Positions 39,094 to 47,033 of a stretch of DNA of 64,000 nt are shown in pieces (the stretch's first letter is position 1; every line of letters begins with the position of its first letter). The position numbers were made by a program, and so were the translations under genes. The stretch comes from Propionivibrio sp. (GTDB lineage: Bacteria; Pseudomonadota; Gammaproteobacteria; Burkholderiales; Rhodocyclaceae), in contig NZ_JAGOIT010000004.1 in assembly GCF_017995515.1 (NCBI RefSeq), positions 1-64,000 of the forward strand, in the 5' to 3' direction. The notes below the pieces were generated by a model. It did no database searches. It was not told where the DNA came from and saw only the letters and a list, made by a program, of their open reading frames with translations.

Positions 39094-40315
39094 GTGGCCG
39101 ATACTTCCACTTGAAGATTGCCTAGATGCCCTGATTGACTACCGGGGCAAGACTCCCGAGAAAACGGAATTTGGCGTCCCATTGGTGACTGCGAAAGTAA
39201 TCAAGGGCGGGAGGATCGAAACCCCGACTGAGTTTATCGCCCCTGAGGAATATGATTCGTGGATGCGGAGGGGGATTCCGCTTTCAGGCGACGTGGTAAT
39301 GACGACAGAAGCTCCATTGGGCGAGGTCGCGCAACTTGGTGGAGAGAAGGTCGCACTTGCTCAACGGGTCATCACCTTGCGCGGGAAAGCCGGCTTTCTC
39401 GATAACGCCTACCTGTTGTATGTGTTCCAAACGGAGGAAATGCAAGAACAACTCAAGTCCCGTGCGACTGGAACTACGGTACTGGGGATAAAGCAGAGCG
39501 AACTTCGGAAGTTGGGGATTAGGATTCCTCCCTTTGCGTTGCAGCGGTCAGCCACAGGTGTTCTCAAGGCCCTCGACGACCGCATTACCCTCCTGCGTGA
39601 AACCAACGCCACGCTCGAAGCCATCGCGCAGGCGCTGTTCAAGTCGTGGTTCGTCGATTTCGACCCTGTCCACGCCAAGCAAGCCGGCCGCGCGCCGGAA
39701 GGCATGGACGAGGCGACGGCGGCGCTGTTTCCGGATGAGTTCGAGGAATCGGAATTGGGGGCGGTGCCGAGGGGGTGGTTCGTAAGCAAGCTTGAGAGTC
39801 TGACGGAGCTGGCCTACGGAAAAGCTCTGAAGGCAGCCGACCGGGTGGAGGGGCCTGTTCCTGTTTACGGCTCTGGTGGCATCACTGGCTACCACGACAG
39901 CTCATTGGCTATTGGTCCCTCGGTTATTGTCGGCCGCAAAGGAACCGTAGGTAGCCTGTACTGGGAAGATCGTCCGTTCTTCCCAATTGATACGGTGTTC
40001 TACGTCAAGGCACATAAGCCACTGACCTACTGCTATTACTTGCTGCAAACGCTCGGCCTTGAAAACATGAACACAGATGGAGCGGTGCCCGGGCTCAACC
40101 GGAGCAATGTGTACCGGTTGCAGATCGTTACCCCTCCAGATTGCATACTTGGAGCATTCGATAGCATGGTTTCGTTGTTGCGAGAACGGATTTTTTCTGC
40201 CTCTCAGCAAGCCCAAACCCTCGCCACCCTCCGCGACACGCTGCTCCCCCGCCTGATTTCCGGCCAACTGCGCTTGCCCGAGGCCGAAGCCATGGTCGCC
40301 ACTGCCGGAGAATGA
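39083..40315 (+). CDS. hsdS: Type I restriction-modification specificity subunit HsdS
   Basis: 410 residues with two target-recognition halves. TRD1 is about 1-150 (WPILPLEDCLDALIDYRGKTP), the first conserved helical region about 160-200 (LKALDDRITLLRETNATLEAIAQAL). TRD2 starts about 235 (VPRGWFVSKLESLTELAYGK), and the final helical region is LLRERIFSASQQAQTLATLRDTLLPRLISGQLR. The central helical phrase FKSWFVDFDPVHAKQAGRAPEGMD is typical. It recognises the bipartite DNA target for HsdM and HsdR. The ATG overlaps the DUF1016 stop (ATGA). Confidence 0.95.
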   Translation: MSSEWPILPLEDCLDALIDYRGKTPEKTEFGVPLVTAKVIKGGRIETPTEFIAPEEYDSWMRRGIPLSGDVVMTTEAPLGEVAQLGGEKVALAQRVITLRGKAGFLDNAYLLYVFQTEEMQEQLKSRATGTTVLGIKQSELRKLGIRIPPFALQRSATGVLKALDDRITLLRETNATLEAIAQALFKSWFVDFDPVHAKQAGRAPEGMDEATAALFPDEFEESELGAVPRGWFVSKLESLTELAYGKALKAADRVEGPVPVYGSGGITGYHDSSLAIGPSVIVGRKGTVGSLYWEDRPFFPIDTVFYVKAHKPLTYCYYLLQTLGLENMNTDGAVPGLNRSNVYRLQIVTPPDCILGAFDSMVSLLRERIFSASQQAQTLATLRDTLLPRLISGQLRLPEAEAMVATAGE

Positions 40316-40368
40316 AATAATGAACGCCCACATGCCTCATGGCTACGCAGTACCCACGGAGTCTTGCC

Positions 40369-41553
40369 ATGCAGATTGAATCCATCGAGATCAAGAATTA
40401 CCGCCTGTTTCGTGATACGAAGCTCACTCACATCCCGCGTCTGTGTGTATTGGTCGGCGCCAACGGCACAGGAAAATCGACGCTGTTTGATGTGTTCTCG
40501 TTCCTGAAAGATGCGCTAAGCATGAATGTAGGCAAGGCGGTCTCCAAACGGGGCGGGTACAAGGAGTTGGCAAGCCGCGGCTTTGCGCACGAGCCGATCG
40601 AGCTGTGTTTGCAGTTCCGCCTGGAGATTACCGGCAAGGAGCGCCTGGTCAGTTACCTGCTGAAAATTGCGCCGGGAGCGGATGGTCGCCCGGTGGTGGA
40701 GCGTGAGATTTTGCGCTACAAGCGGGGGGCGTATGGCGCTCCGTTTCACTTTCTGGATTTCTCGAATGGTAGCGGCTATGCAATCACCAACGAGGAAGAT
40801 TTTTCCAAGCAGGATGAGGAGCTGAACAAGGAGTACAACGAACTTGATGCGCCGGATATTCTGGCGATCAAGGGCTTGGGGCAGTTCGAAAAATTCAAGG
40901 CGGCCAGTGCTTTCCGCCTGATGATCGAAAACTGGCATGTCTCGGATTTTCATGTTTCCGAGGCGCGCCCAAGTCAGGAAGACGGCTATGCCGAGCATCT
41001 GTCAACGCGCGGCGACAATCTGCCGCTGGTGGCCAATTATCTCTTTGAACATTACCCGGACCGGTTCAAACGGGTACTGACCTCGATGCAGCGTCGTGTA
41101 CCGGGCGTCTCGCTGGTGGAAGCAAAACCAACCGAAGATGGCCGACTGGTACTGCGCTTTCAGGATGGCAGCTTCAAAGATCCGTTCATTGCGAGGCATG
41201 TATCCGATGGCACGATCAAGATGTTTGCCTATCTAGTGCTGTTGAACGACCCCAAGCCCTATCCGCTGCTGGCTGTCGAAGAGCCGGAAAATCAGCTTTA
41301 CCCGGAGTTGCTGCCGGAGTTGGCCGAAGAATTCCGTGATTATGCCTTGCGTGGTGGGCAGGTCTTTATCTCATCCCACTCGCCGGATTTTCTCAATGCC
41401 CTGGCACTTTCGGAGATTTATTGCCTGCGCAAGGCGGCAGGATTTACCCAGATCACCAAGGTCAGCGATTCAGAAACACTGGTGGCGTTGAATGAGGCGG
41501 GCGATTTGCCCGGCTATCTCTGGAAGCAGGGTTTGTTCGAGGGACTGAACTGA
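40369..41553 (+). CDS. AAA family ATPase (SMC/OLD-like AAA_21)
   Basis: 394 residues. It starts MQIESIEIKNYRLFRDTKLT, the typical first strand of RecF/OLD-like ATPases, with Walker A GANGTGKSTLFD (about residue 30). The C-terminal Walker B is LLAVEEPENQLYPELL and the following H-loop-like phrase is VFISSHSPDFLNAL. It lacks its own TOPRIM domain, and a DUF4276 gene follows with a 1-base overlap (TGATG). The two probably act together; OLD and PARIS-type defences also pair such an ATPase with a TOPRIM-like partner. Codon use is less GC-rich than hsdM/hsdR, suggesting separate acquisition. GGAG 7 bases before ATG 40369 decides the start. Confidence 0.85.
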   Translation: MQIESIEIKNYRLFRDTKLTHIPRLCVLVGANGTGKSTLFDVFSFLKDALSMNVGKAVSKRGGYKELASRGFAHEPIELCLQFRLEITGKERLVSYLLKIAPGADGRPVVEREILRYKRGAYGAPFHFLDFSNGSGYAITNEEDFSKQDEELNKEYNELDAPDILAIKGLGQFEKFKAASAFRLMIENWHVSDFHVSEARPSQEDGYAEHLSTRGDNLPLVANYLFEHYPDRFKRVLTSMQRRVPGVSLVEAKPTEDGRLVLRFQDGSFKDPFIARHVSDGTIKMFAYLVLLNDPKPYPLLAVEEPENQLYPELLPELAEEFRDYALRGGQVFISSHSPDFLNALALSEIYCLRKAAGFTQITKVSDSETLVALNEAGDLPGYLWKQGLFEGLN

Positions 41554-42134
41554 TGCAGGGTCGGATGATTTTTTTGCTGGAAGAACCATCGATGAAGACC
41601 TTGTTGGAGGGGCTGCTTCCCAGACTTTTTCCCGGCATGGTGGCCGGTGAACATTTCTTGTGCATCAAGCATGAGGGCAAGAGTGATCTGGACGCCAGCA
41701 TTCCGCGCAAACTGCAGGCTTGGCGCATTCCGAATGATCGGTTTGTGATCCTGCGCGATAACGATAACGCCGCGTGTGTCGATCTGAAGGCCCGTTTTGT
41801 CCGTTTGTGTCAGCAGAGCGGACGGCCGGACACATTGATCCGGCTGGTTTGCCAAGAACTGGAGAGCTGGTACATCGGCGATCTATCGGCACTGGCCGAA
41901 GCTTATGGCGATAGCAAATTGAGCTCCCCTGCGTTACAAAAGCGCTTTGTCGATCCGGATGCATGGCAAAAACCATCTGCGGAGCTGGCGCGCTTGATCC
42001 CGGGCTTCCAAAAAGGCAGTGCGGCCAGAGCCATGGCCGAATCATTGGTGGCCGACCGAAACACGTCGACGAGCTTCCGGTTTTTTGTGAATGGGGTTCG
42101 GTGTTTGGCTGGGGAGATGGGGTACCCGGCATAG
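41553..42134 (+). CDS. DUF4276 family protein, partner of the AAA ATPase
   Basis: 193 residues. The DUF4276 pattern is visible: an N-terminal strand with acidic pair (MIFLLEEPSMKTLLEGLLP), then FVILRDNDNAACVDLK with the conserved acidic strand end, and CQELESWYIGDLSALAEAYG. The family is usually thought to be TOPRIM-like, so a metal-dependent nuclease or nickase role is plausible (inference). It starts at ATG 41553, overlapping the ATPase stop by one base; ATG 41565 is an alternative. No other partner follows; a 220-bp AT-rich gap separates it from fic. Confidence 0.75.
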   Translation: MQGRMIFLLEEPSMKTLLEGLLPRLFPGMVAGEHFLCIKHEGKSDLDASIPRKLQAWRIPNDRFVILRDNDNAACVDLKARFVRLCQQSGRPDTLIRLVCQELESWYIGDLSALAEAYGDSKLSSPALQKRFVDPDAWQKPSAELARLIPGFQKGSAARAMAESLVADRNTSTSFRFFVNGVRCLAGEMGYPA

Positions 42135-42194
42135 GCCCGATCCTTGGATGACATTGATGCAACAGCAAAGCGGGTTGATCATCGGTGCTTTCAT

Positions 42195-42215
42195 CGCCCC
42201 GCCCGATCCGGGGCG
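42195..42215 (+). terminator. Hairpin after the ATPase-DUF4276 pair
   Basis: CGCCCCG (42195-42201), 7-base loop, CGGGGCG (42209-42215), followed by CTGTTGTT. The T-tract is short, so termination is uncertain. Confidence 0.35.
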
Positions 42216-42223
42216 CTGTTGTT

Positions 42224-42295
42224 AAAAAACCGCTTTTTTCTATACACGTTGCCACGATATGTATAAAAAATCCCGTTTTCTATAAACATGGCGAC
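42224..42295. promoter_or_regulatory. AT-rich tandem repeats upstream of fic
   Basis: Two similar units 41 bp apart: AAAAAACCGCTTTTTTCTAT (from 42224) and AAAAAATCCCGTTTTCTATA (from 42265), each followed by (C/A)AC(G/A)T-GC. They look like paired operator or promoter elements for the fic-hsdR pair; CTATAAAC in the second could be part of a -10. Confidence 0.45.
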
Positions 42296-42354
42296 TATCA
42301 TGTAAAGCAGACTTTAATTTGCCTTGCATGACCCGGACCGAAAGGCACCTCGCG

Positions 42355-43428
42355 ATGTTTCCGTTGCTTCCCCTCGACACACTCGACGCCACCCGTTTCG
42401 ACAGCGCTGCAATCCTCAAGCGCCTGACCACCAGCAGCCGCAAGCTGGCGGAACTCAAAGGCATCGCCGCGTCCATCCCGAATCAGGGCATCCTGATCAA
42501 TACGCTGGGCCTGCAGGAAGCCAAGGACAGTTCCGAGATCGAGAACATCGTCACCACGCACGACGACCTGTTCCGGGAAGACGTGCTGCCCGAAGCGTCG
42601 CAGAACCTCGCCGCCAAGGAAGTGCAGCGCTACCGGCAGGCGCTGATGCTCGGTTACGCCCAAGTGCGGGAAACCGGGCTGATCACCGCCAACCACATCA
42701 TCGCCATTCAGGCCGAACTCGAACAGAACAACGCCGGCTTCCGCAAGCTGCCGGGCACGGCGCTGAAGAACGGCGCAGGGCAAACGGTCTATACGCCACC
42801 GCAGAACCCGGCAGAGATCGTCGCACTGATGGGCGATCTGGAGCGTTTCCTCAACGACGCAGAACACTTCCCCGCCGATCCGCTGATCAAAATGGCCCTC
42901 ATCCATCACCAGTTCGAGAGCATCCATCCCTTCTACGACGGCAACGGTCGCACCGGGCGCATCCTCAACGTGCTGTACCTCGTCAAGGAAGGCCTGCTCG
43001 ACGTGCCGGTGCTCTACCTCTCCAGCCATATCGTGCGCACCAAGACTGACTATTACCGGTTGCTGCAAGCCGTACGCGATACCGATGCGTGGGAAGACTG
43101 GGTGCTGTACCTGCTGGAGGCTGTAGAAGAAACCGCTGGCCAGACGATCACCACCATCCACGCCATCAAGAGCGCGCTGTTCGACTACAAGCACCGCATC
43201 CGCGCCGGCTTCAAGTTCTACAGTCAGGACCTGATCAACAACCTGTTCATGCACCCGTACACCAAGATCGAGTTCGTGCAGCGCGATCTCAAGGTCTCGC
43301 GCCTGACCGCCACCAAGTATCTCGACACCTTGGCCGAAGAAGGCTTCGTGCAGAAACACAAGGTCGGGCGCCACAACTACTACGTGAATATCGCGCTGAA
43401 CCGCATCCTGTCGGGAGCGCAATCGTGA
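42355..43428 (+). CDS. Fic family AMPylase (SoFic-like, class II)
   Basis: 357 residues. The Fic core motif HPFYDGNGRTGR (about residue 205) is complete, including the catalytic His and the Mg/ATP residues. The upstream SSEIEN fits the (S/T)xxxE(G/N) inhibitory helix in the N-terminal part, a class II Fic. A C-terminal winged-helix-like domain follows (LKVSRLTATKYLDTLAEEGFV). Fic proteins transfer AMP to target proteins; the target is unknown. The start ATG 42355 has AAAGG upstream; ATG 42328 would add 9 residues. The stop overlaps the GTG of hsdR (GTGA), so fic and hsdR are translationally coupled. Confidence 0.9.
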   Translation: MFPLLPLDTLDATRFDSAAILKRLTTSSRKLAELKGIAASIPNQGILINTLGLQEAKDSSEIENIVTTHDDLFREDVLPEASQNLAAKEVQRYRQALMLGYAQVRETGLITANHIIAIQAELEQNNAGFRKLPGTALKNGAGQTVYTPPQNPAEIVALMGDLERFLNDAEHFPADPLIKMALIHHQFESIHPFYDGNGRTGRILNVLYLVKEGLLDVPVLYLSSHIVRTKTDYYRLLQAVRDTDAWEDWVLYLLEAVEETAGQTITTIHAIKSALFDYKHRIRAGFKFYSQDLINNLFMHPYTKIEFVQRDLKVSRLTATKYLDTLAEEGFVQKHKVGRHNYYVNIALNRILSGAQS

Positions 43429-45593
43429 CCGTGATGACCGAAGACCAACTCGAACAGGAAACCCTCGGCTGGCTGGCCGATGTCGGCTACACCCACCTCT
43501 ACGGCCCGGACATCGCCCCGGACGGCCCCAATCCGGAACGTGCCGACTACCGGCAGGTGATCCTGCGCGCCCGCCTGCAAGACGCCATCCACCGCCTGAA
43601 CCCGAACATCCCGACCGCCGCCAAGGACGACGCGCTCAAGCAGGTTCTCGACCTCGGCATCCCGGCGCTGCTGTCGGCCAACCGTCAGTTCCACAAGCTG
43701 CTCGTTTCCGGCGTGCCGGTGCAGTACCAGAAGGACGGGGACGAGTCTGGGTACATTCGCGGCGATTTCGTGCGCCTGATCGATTGGAAGAACCCGGCGA
43801 GGAACCGCTGGCTGGCGGTCAATCAGTTCTCGATCAAGGGGCCGCACCACACGCGCCGCCCGGACATCATCCTCTTCGTCAACGGCCTGCCGCTGGTGCT
43901 GATGGAGTTGAAGAACCCGGCCGACGAGAACGCTGACATCTGGAAAGCCTACGATCAGATCCAGACCTACAAGGCGCAGATTCCCGACGTCTTCCACTAC
44001 AACGAGCTGCTGGTGATCTCCGACGGCAGCGACGCCCGCCTCGGCTCGCTCTCAGCGAACAGCGAACGCTTCATGCAGTGGCGCACCATCGACGGCGTCA
44101 CGCTCGACCCGCTCGGTGAGTTCAACGAACTGGAGACGCTGATTCGCGGGGTGCTGGCGCCGGCCACGCTGCTCGACTATTTGCGCTTCTTCGTCCTGTT
44201 TGAAGACGACGGCACGCTGATCAAGAAGGTCGCCGGCTATCACCAGTTCCATGCCGTGCGCTCGGCCATCGACCGCGTCGTCGCCGCCTCGCGCCCTGGC
44301 AGCGATGCCGCAACCAAGGGCAAGGGCGGCGGCGTCTGGCACACGCAGGGCAGCGGCAAGAGCATCACCATGACCTGCTTCGCCGCGCGGGTGATGCAGG
44401 AAACGGCGATGGAGAACCCGACCATCGTCGTCATCACCGACCGCAACGACCTCGACGGGCAGCTGTTCGGCGTTTTCTCGCTGGCGCAGGATTTGTTGCG
44501 CGAACAGCCGGTACAGGCCGAGACGCGGCAGGACTTACGGACAAAACTCGCCAATCGGCCGTCGGGCGGCATCATCTTCGCCACGATCCAGAAGTTCATG
44601 CCCGACCCGGGTGAAGACTTCTTCCCACGCCTCTCCGACCGACACAACATCGTGGTCATCGCCGACGAGGCGCACCGGACGCAATACGGGTTTGAGGCGA
44701 AGCTGCGCACCTTTACGCCCAAAACACCAACAACCAGCGCCAACGATCCACTGGCATTGCTGGCCGCGGAGCCGACCGCCAGCTATCAGGTCGCGTATCA
44801 GGTGGGGTACGCCCAGCACCTGCGCGATGCGCTGCCGAACGCCACCTTCGTCGCCTTTACCGGCACGCCGGTATCGAGCGAAGACCGCGATACGCGCGCC
44901 GTGTTCGGCGACTACATCCACATCTACGACATGCAGCAGGCGAAAGAAGACGGCGCGACGGTGGCCATCTACTTCGAGTCCCGCCTCGCCAAGCTGGCGT
45001 TGAAAGAGGACGAACTGCCGCACCTCGATGAGGAAGTGGAAGAACTCGCCGAGGACGAGGAGGAAAGCCAGCAAGCCAGGCTGAAAAGCCGGTGGGCGGC
45101 GCTGGAGAAGGTCGTCGGCGCGGAGCCGCGCATCGCCCGCGTGGCGGCGGACATCGTCGCCCACTTCGAGGAACGCAATAAAGCGCAGGACGGCAAAGCC
45201 ATGGTCGTCGCCATGAGCCGCGAAATCTGCGTGCATCTGTACAACGAGATCGTGAAACTGCGCCCCGACTGGCACGACGCCGACCCGGAAAACCGGGGCG
45301 ACGAACTGGGCCTGTCCGAGGACGAAGTCCGCTTCTACGATGCGCTGGCGAACAACGAATCGGCGGTGCGCGAACTGACCGACGAGACGCTGAAGAAGAT
45401 CGCCCACGAGCTGACCGACAACCTGCGCAAGAACCTGACGGTGGATTGGTCGAAACGGGAGAACGTGCGCGCCACGCTGCGGCTCATGGTCAAGCGCATT
45501 CTGAGGAAGTACAAGTACCCGCCGGATCAACAGGAAGAAGCGATTGAACTGGTGTTGCGGCAGGCGGAAGCGTTGGGGGAGGCGTGGGCGTAG
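43425..45593 (+). CDS. hsdR: Type I restriction endonuclease subunit HsdR with large internal in-frame deletion
   Basis: 722 residues; full-length relatives are about 1000-1050. The N-terminal nuclease is present: RRPDIILFVNGLPLVLMELKNP (D...E-x-K). Helicase lobe 1 is present: Walker A WHTQGSGKSITM, DRNDLDGQLF, DEAHRTQYGF, FTGTPV. After ICVHLYNEIVKLRPDWHDADPE (about residue 622) the protein jumps to NRGDELGLSEDEVRFYDALA, the C-terminal HsdM-contact region. The usual motifs IV-VI (the GFDAP and QAIARVNR blocks) are missing, so lobe 2 is gone and translocation is probably lost. The junction is near 45290. GTG 43425 has GGGAG upstream and overlaps the fic stop. Confidence 0.9.
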   Translation: MTVMTEDQLEQETLGWLADVGYTHLYGPDIAPDGPNPERADYRQVILRARLQDAIHRLNPNIPTAAKDDALKQVLDLGIPALLSANRQFHKLLVSGVPVQYQKDGDESGYIRGDFVRLIDWKNPARNRWLAVNQFSIKGPHHTRRPDIILFVNGLPLVLMELKNPADENADIWKAYDQIQTYKAQIPDVFHYNELLVISDGSDARLGSLSANSERFMQWRTIDGVTLDPLGEFNELETLIRGVLAPATLLDYLRFFVLFEDDGTLIKKVAGYHQFHAVRSAIDRVVAASRPGSDAATKGKGGGVWHTQGSGKSITMTCFAARVMQETAMENPTIVVITDRNDLDGQLFGVFSLAQDLLREQPVQAETRQDLRTKLANRPSGGIIFATIQKFMPDPGEDFFPRLSDRHNIVVIADEAHRTQYGFEAKLRTFTPKTPTTSANDPLALLAAEPTASYQVAYQVGYAQHLRDALPNATFVAFTGTPVSSEDRDTRAVFGDYIHIYDMQQAKEDGATVAIYFESRLAKLALKEDELPHLDEEVEELAEDEEESQQARLKSRWAALEKVVGAEPRIARVAADIVAHFEERNKAQDGKAMVVAMSREICVHLYNEIVKLRPDWHDADPENRGDELGLSEDEVRFYDALANNESAVRELTDETLKKIAHELTDNLRKNLTVDWSKRENVRATLRLMVKRILRKYKYPPDQQEEAIELVLRQAEALGEAWA

Positions 45594-45628
45594 TGCGATC
45601 CAAAGCCGAAAAAGAGAAAGCAATCACG

Positions 45629-45733
45629 ATGTCCAGTTCAGAACCGTCGCACGTTCGAACTATTTCGCTGGTACTCGCGCTCGCCGTCGTCCTCGGGGGA
45701 TGGTTATCCGTTCTTCCAGACTCCGGTAACTGA
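45629..45733 (+). CDS. Possible 34-residue membrane peptide
   Basis: ATG 45629 follows AGAGAAAGCAATCACG. The product is short, with one hydrophobic stretch (ISLVLALAVVLGGWLSVLP). It could be a small membrane protein, or a broken N-terminus of a larger gene. No homology is recognised. It lies between hsdR and transposase remnants, so it may be debris. Confidence 0.25.
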   Translation: MSSSEPSHVRTISLVLALAVVLGGWLSVLPDSGN

Positions 45734-45840
45734 ACATCGCATGCGGGGTCGTGTCCGCCGTCCTCATCTTCTTCAATCTCCTTCCGACAAGGCTGACATT
45801 ATCTCTTCAGCATCAGGTGGTCGGGGGTTTTGAACATCCT

Positions 45841-45936
45841 GTTAAACCGCACAAGATCAGCTACTACCTGGAGAAGCGCGATCCCCACTTCGACCGGAAG
45901 ATGCATGAGGTGCTCATGGTCTACAGCGATGTCTCC
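45841..45936 (+). pseudogene. IS630-family transposase fragment (right side of island)
   Basis: The frame contains VKPHKISYYLEKRDPHFDRK and MHEVLMVYSDVS, which matches the central part (LKPHKIxYYLExRDPxF) of another IS630 subfamily. Only about 32 codons of identifiable sequence remain; both ends are lost. It differs from the remnant at 35397-35707, so the two are not halves of one element. Confidence 0.65.
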
Positions 45937-46005
45937 CCCGTCGTCTTCCGATGGAAGCAATTCGACCTCGGTACCGCGTAAATTGTGAGTTTTTCATGAA
46001 ACGAA

Positions 46006-46102
46006 CCAGTAGTTGCGCAGCAGCTTCCATTACGGTCATTCCTTCTGGAATTCTCTCCCGAAGCAATTCGCCTGGATGCGCGGGGTTGCGCATTCTGCTC
46101 AT
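46006..46102 (-). pseudogene. HigA-type antitoxin N-terminal fragment
   Basis: MRNPAHPGELLRERIPEGMT then VMEAAAQLLV matches the start of HigA antitoxins (PGELLRE...GMTV-x-EAA), after which the frame changes to unrelated sequence. ATGA overlap with the preceding antitoxin stop. A remnant, not a full gene. Confidence 0.65.
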
Positions 46103-46425
46103 GCCTGTCCTGAGGTGGCAATATCGGAGAAGTTACTGATCTTCACAACCCCGTCAGGGAATTTGGCGATGACTTCCAGTTCTCCGCCCATGGCTTCTAT
46201 GTGGCTGCGCAGGGTCGAGAGATACATGTCCGTACGCTTCTCGATTTTTGCGATTGACGGCTGTTGAACATGCAAGACTTCAGCGAGCATCTTCTGCGAA
46301 AGCCCGCGTGCCTGCCGTAGCTCATGGAGTGGCATTTCTGCCAAATGCTTGTCAAAAAGTATGTCTGAGCGTGCGCGCGACGCTGGAGACATCTTTGCCT
46401 CAAGATCTGAAAATTTCTTAGCCAT
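46099..46425 (-). CDS. XRE-type antitoxin (HigA-like)
   Basis: 108 residues. A Ser/Ala-rich N-terminal arm is followed by a helix-turn-helix: LHELRQARGLSQKMLAEVLHVQQPSIAKIEKRTDMY. The domain then continues STLRSHIEAMGGELEVIAKF, the typical tail of RelB/HigA2-like antitoxins. It overlaps the upstream toxin gene by 8 bases, so toxin precedes antitoxin, as in HigBA systems. It probably binds its own promoter upstream of the toxin gene. Confidence 0.88.
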   Translation of the reverse strand: MAKKFSDLEAKMSPASRARSDILFDKHLAEMPLHELRQARGLSQKMLAEVLHVQQPSIAKIEKRTDMYLSTLRSHIEAMGGELEVIAKFPDGVVKISNFSDIATSGQA

Positions 46426-46783
46426 CGATCAGCCCTTCCTTCCTAAGTTCTTCCAAATGCTCGTCGTACAAGTCGTCTGCGACAGGAACATTTTCGATAT
46501 ACCAACGATCATTGCCTGTCTTGTCGCCACCTATCAACAGAATGGCGCAGCGTCTTGGGTCGAATGCATAAAGAACGCGGTATGGCTTGCCTCCTTGCTG
46601 TATTCGCAGTTCTCGCATGTGGCTGTGCCTTGAACCGGTGATTCCGCTGCTGTGCGGAAAACGGAGGTTTGGGCCGAACTCGCTGAGCAGCTTCACGCTT
46701 GCACGAACAGACTCTTGCTCGAAATCAACGAGATTACTCCACCAGTCACCAAACTCGTCGGTGTATTCAATTTCCCAAGACAT
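46418..46783 (-). CDS. RelE/HigB-like mRNA interferase toxin (phage Gp49-like)
   Basis: 121 residues. Motifs of the family are visible: TDEFGDWWSNL, LSEFGPNLRFPHSSGITGSRHSHMRELRI and PYRVLYAFDPRRCAILLIGGDKTG. A Lys/Arg-rich face and the C-terminal Glu-Leu helix follow. It would cleave mRNA at the ribosome. It sits upstream of its antitoxin with overlapping ends and appears intact. It is at the island edge next to an integrase remnant. Confidence 0.88.
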   Translation of the reverse strand: MSWEIEYTDEFGDWWSNLVDFEQESVRASVKLLSEFGPNLRFPHSSGITGSRHSHMRELRIQQGGKPYRVLYAFDPRRCAILLIGGDKTGNDRWYIENVPVADDLYDEHLEELRKEGLIDG

Positions 46784-46824
46784 GATTGACTATATCTCCC
46801 GAGGAATATTCCGTCAACGGAATA

Positions 46825-47033
46825 CTACCCCACCTTCGCCGCCAGTTTCTCCGCCTGCGATGGGCGCACCGCTTGAGCATCTGCAACGTTTTGTGCCCGG
46901 AAACAGCCGCCATCTCCAGCACTGAGAAATCCCCACGCTCCGCCAACCGAGACAGCGCCTCGTGCCGCAGATCATGCCACCGAAAATCGGACACCCCACC
47001 CGATGGTGCCCGGATGGTACCGTCGCCATCGCC
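46825..47033 (-). pseudogene. Tyrosine recombinase (integrase) C-terminal remnant
   Basis: The frame reads GDGTIRAPSGGVSDFRWHDL, then RHEALSRLAERGDFSVLEM and SGHKTLQMLKR. This is the conserved HxLRH (here DLRHE) and SGHK-x-x-x-M block of phage-type integrases. After LKR a frameshift moves to SQAEKLAAKVG and a stop at 46825. The N-terminal part is absent; it begins immediately after the stop of the preceding ORF in the same frame. Confidence 0.8.

Noticed and set aside
40369..42134. Calling the ATPase-DUF4276 pair PARIS or Gabija
   Set aside because: The partner is not DUF4435 and the ATPase has no TOPRIM; only the general architecture is shared.
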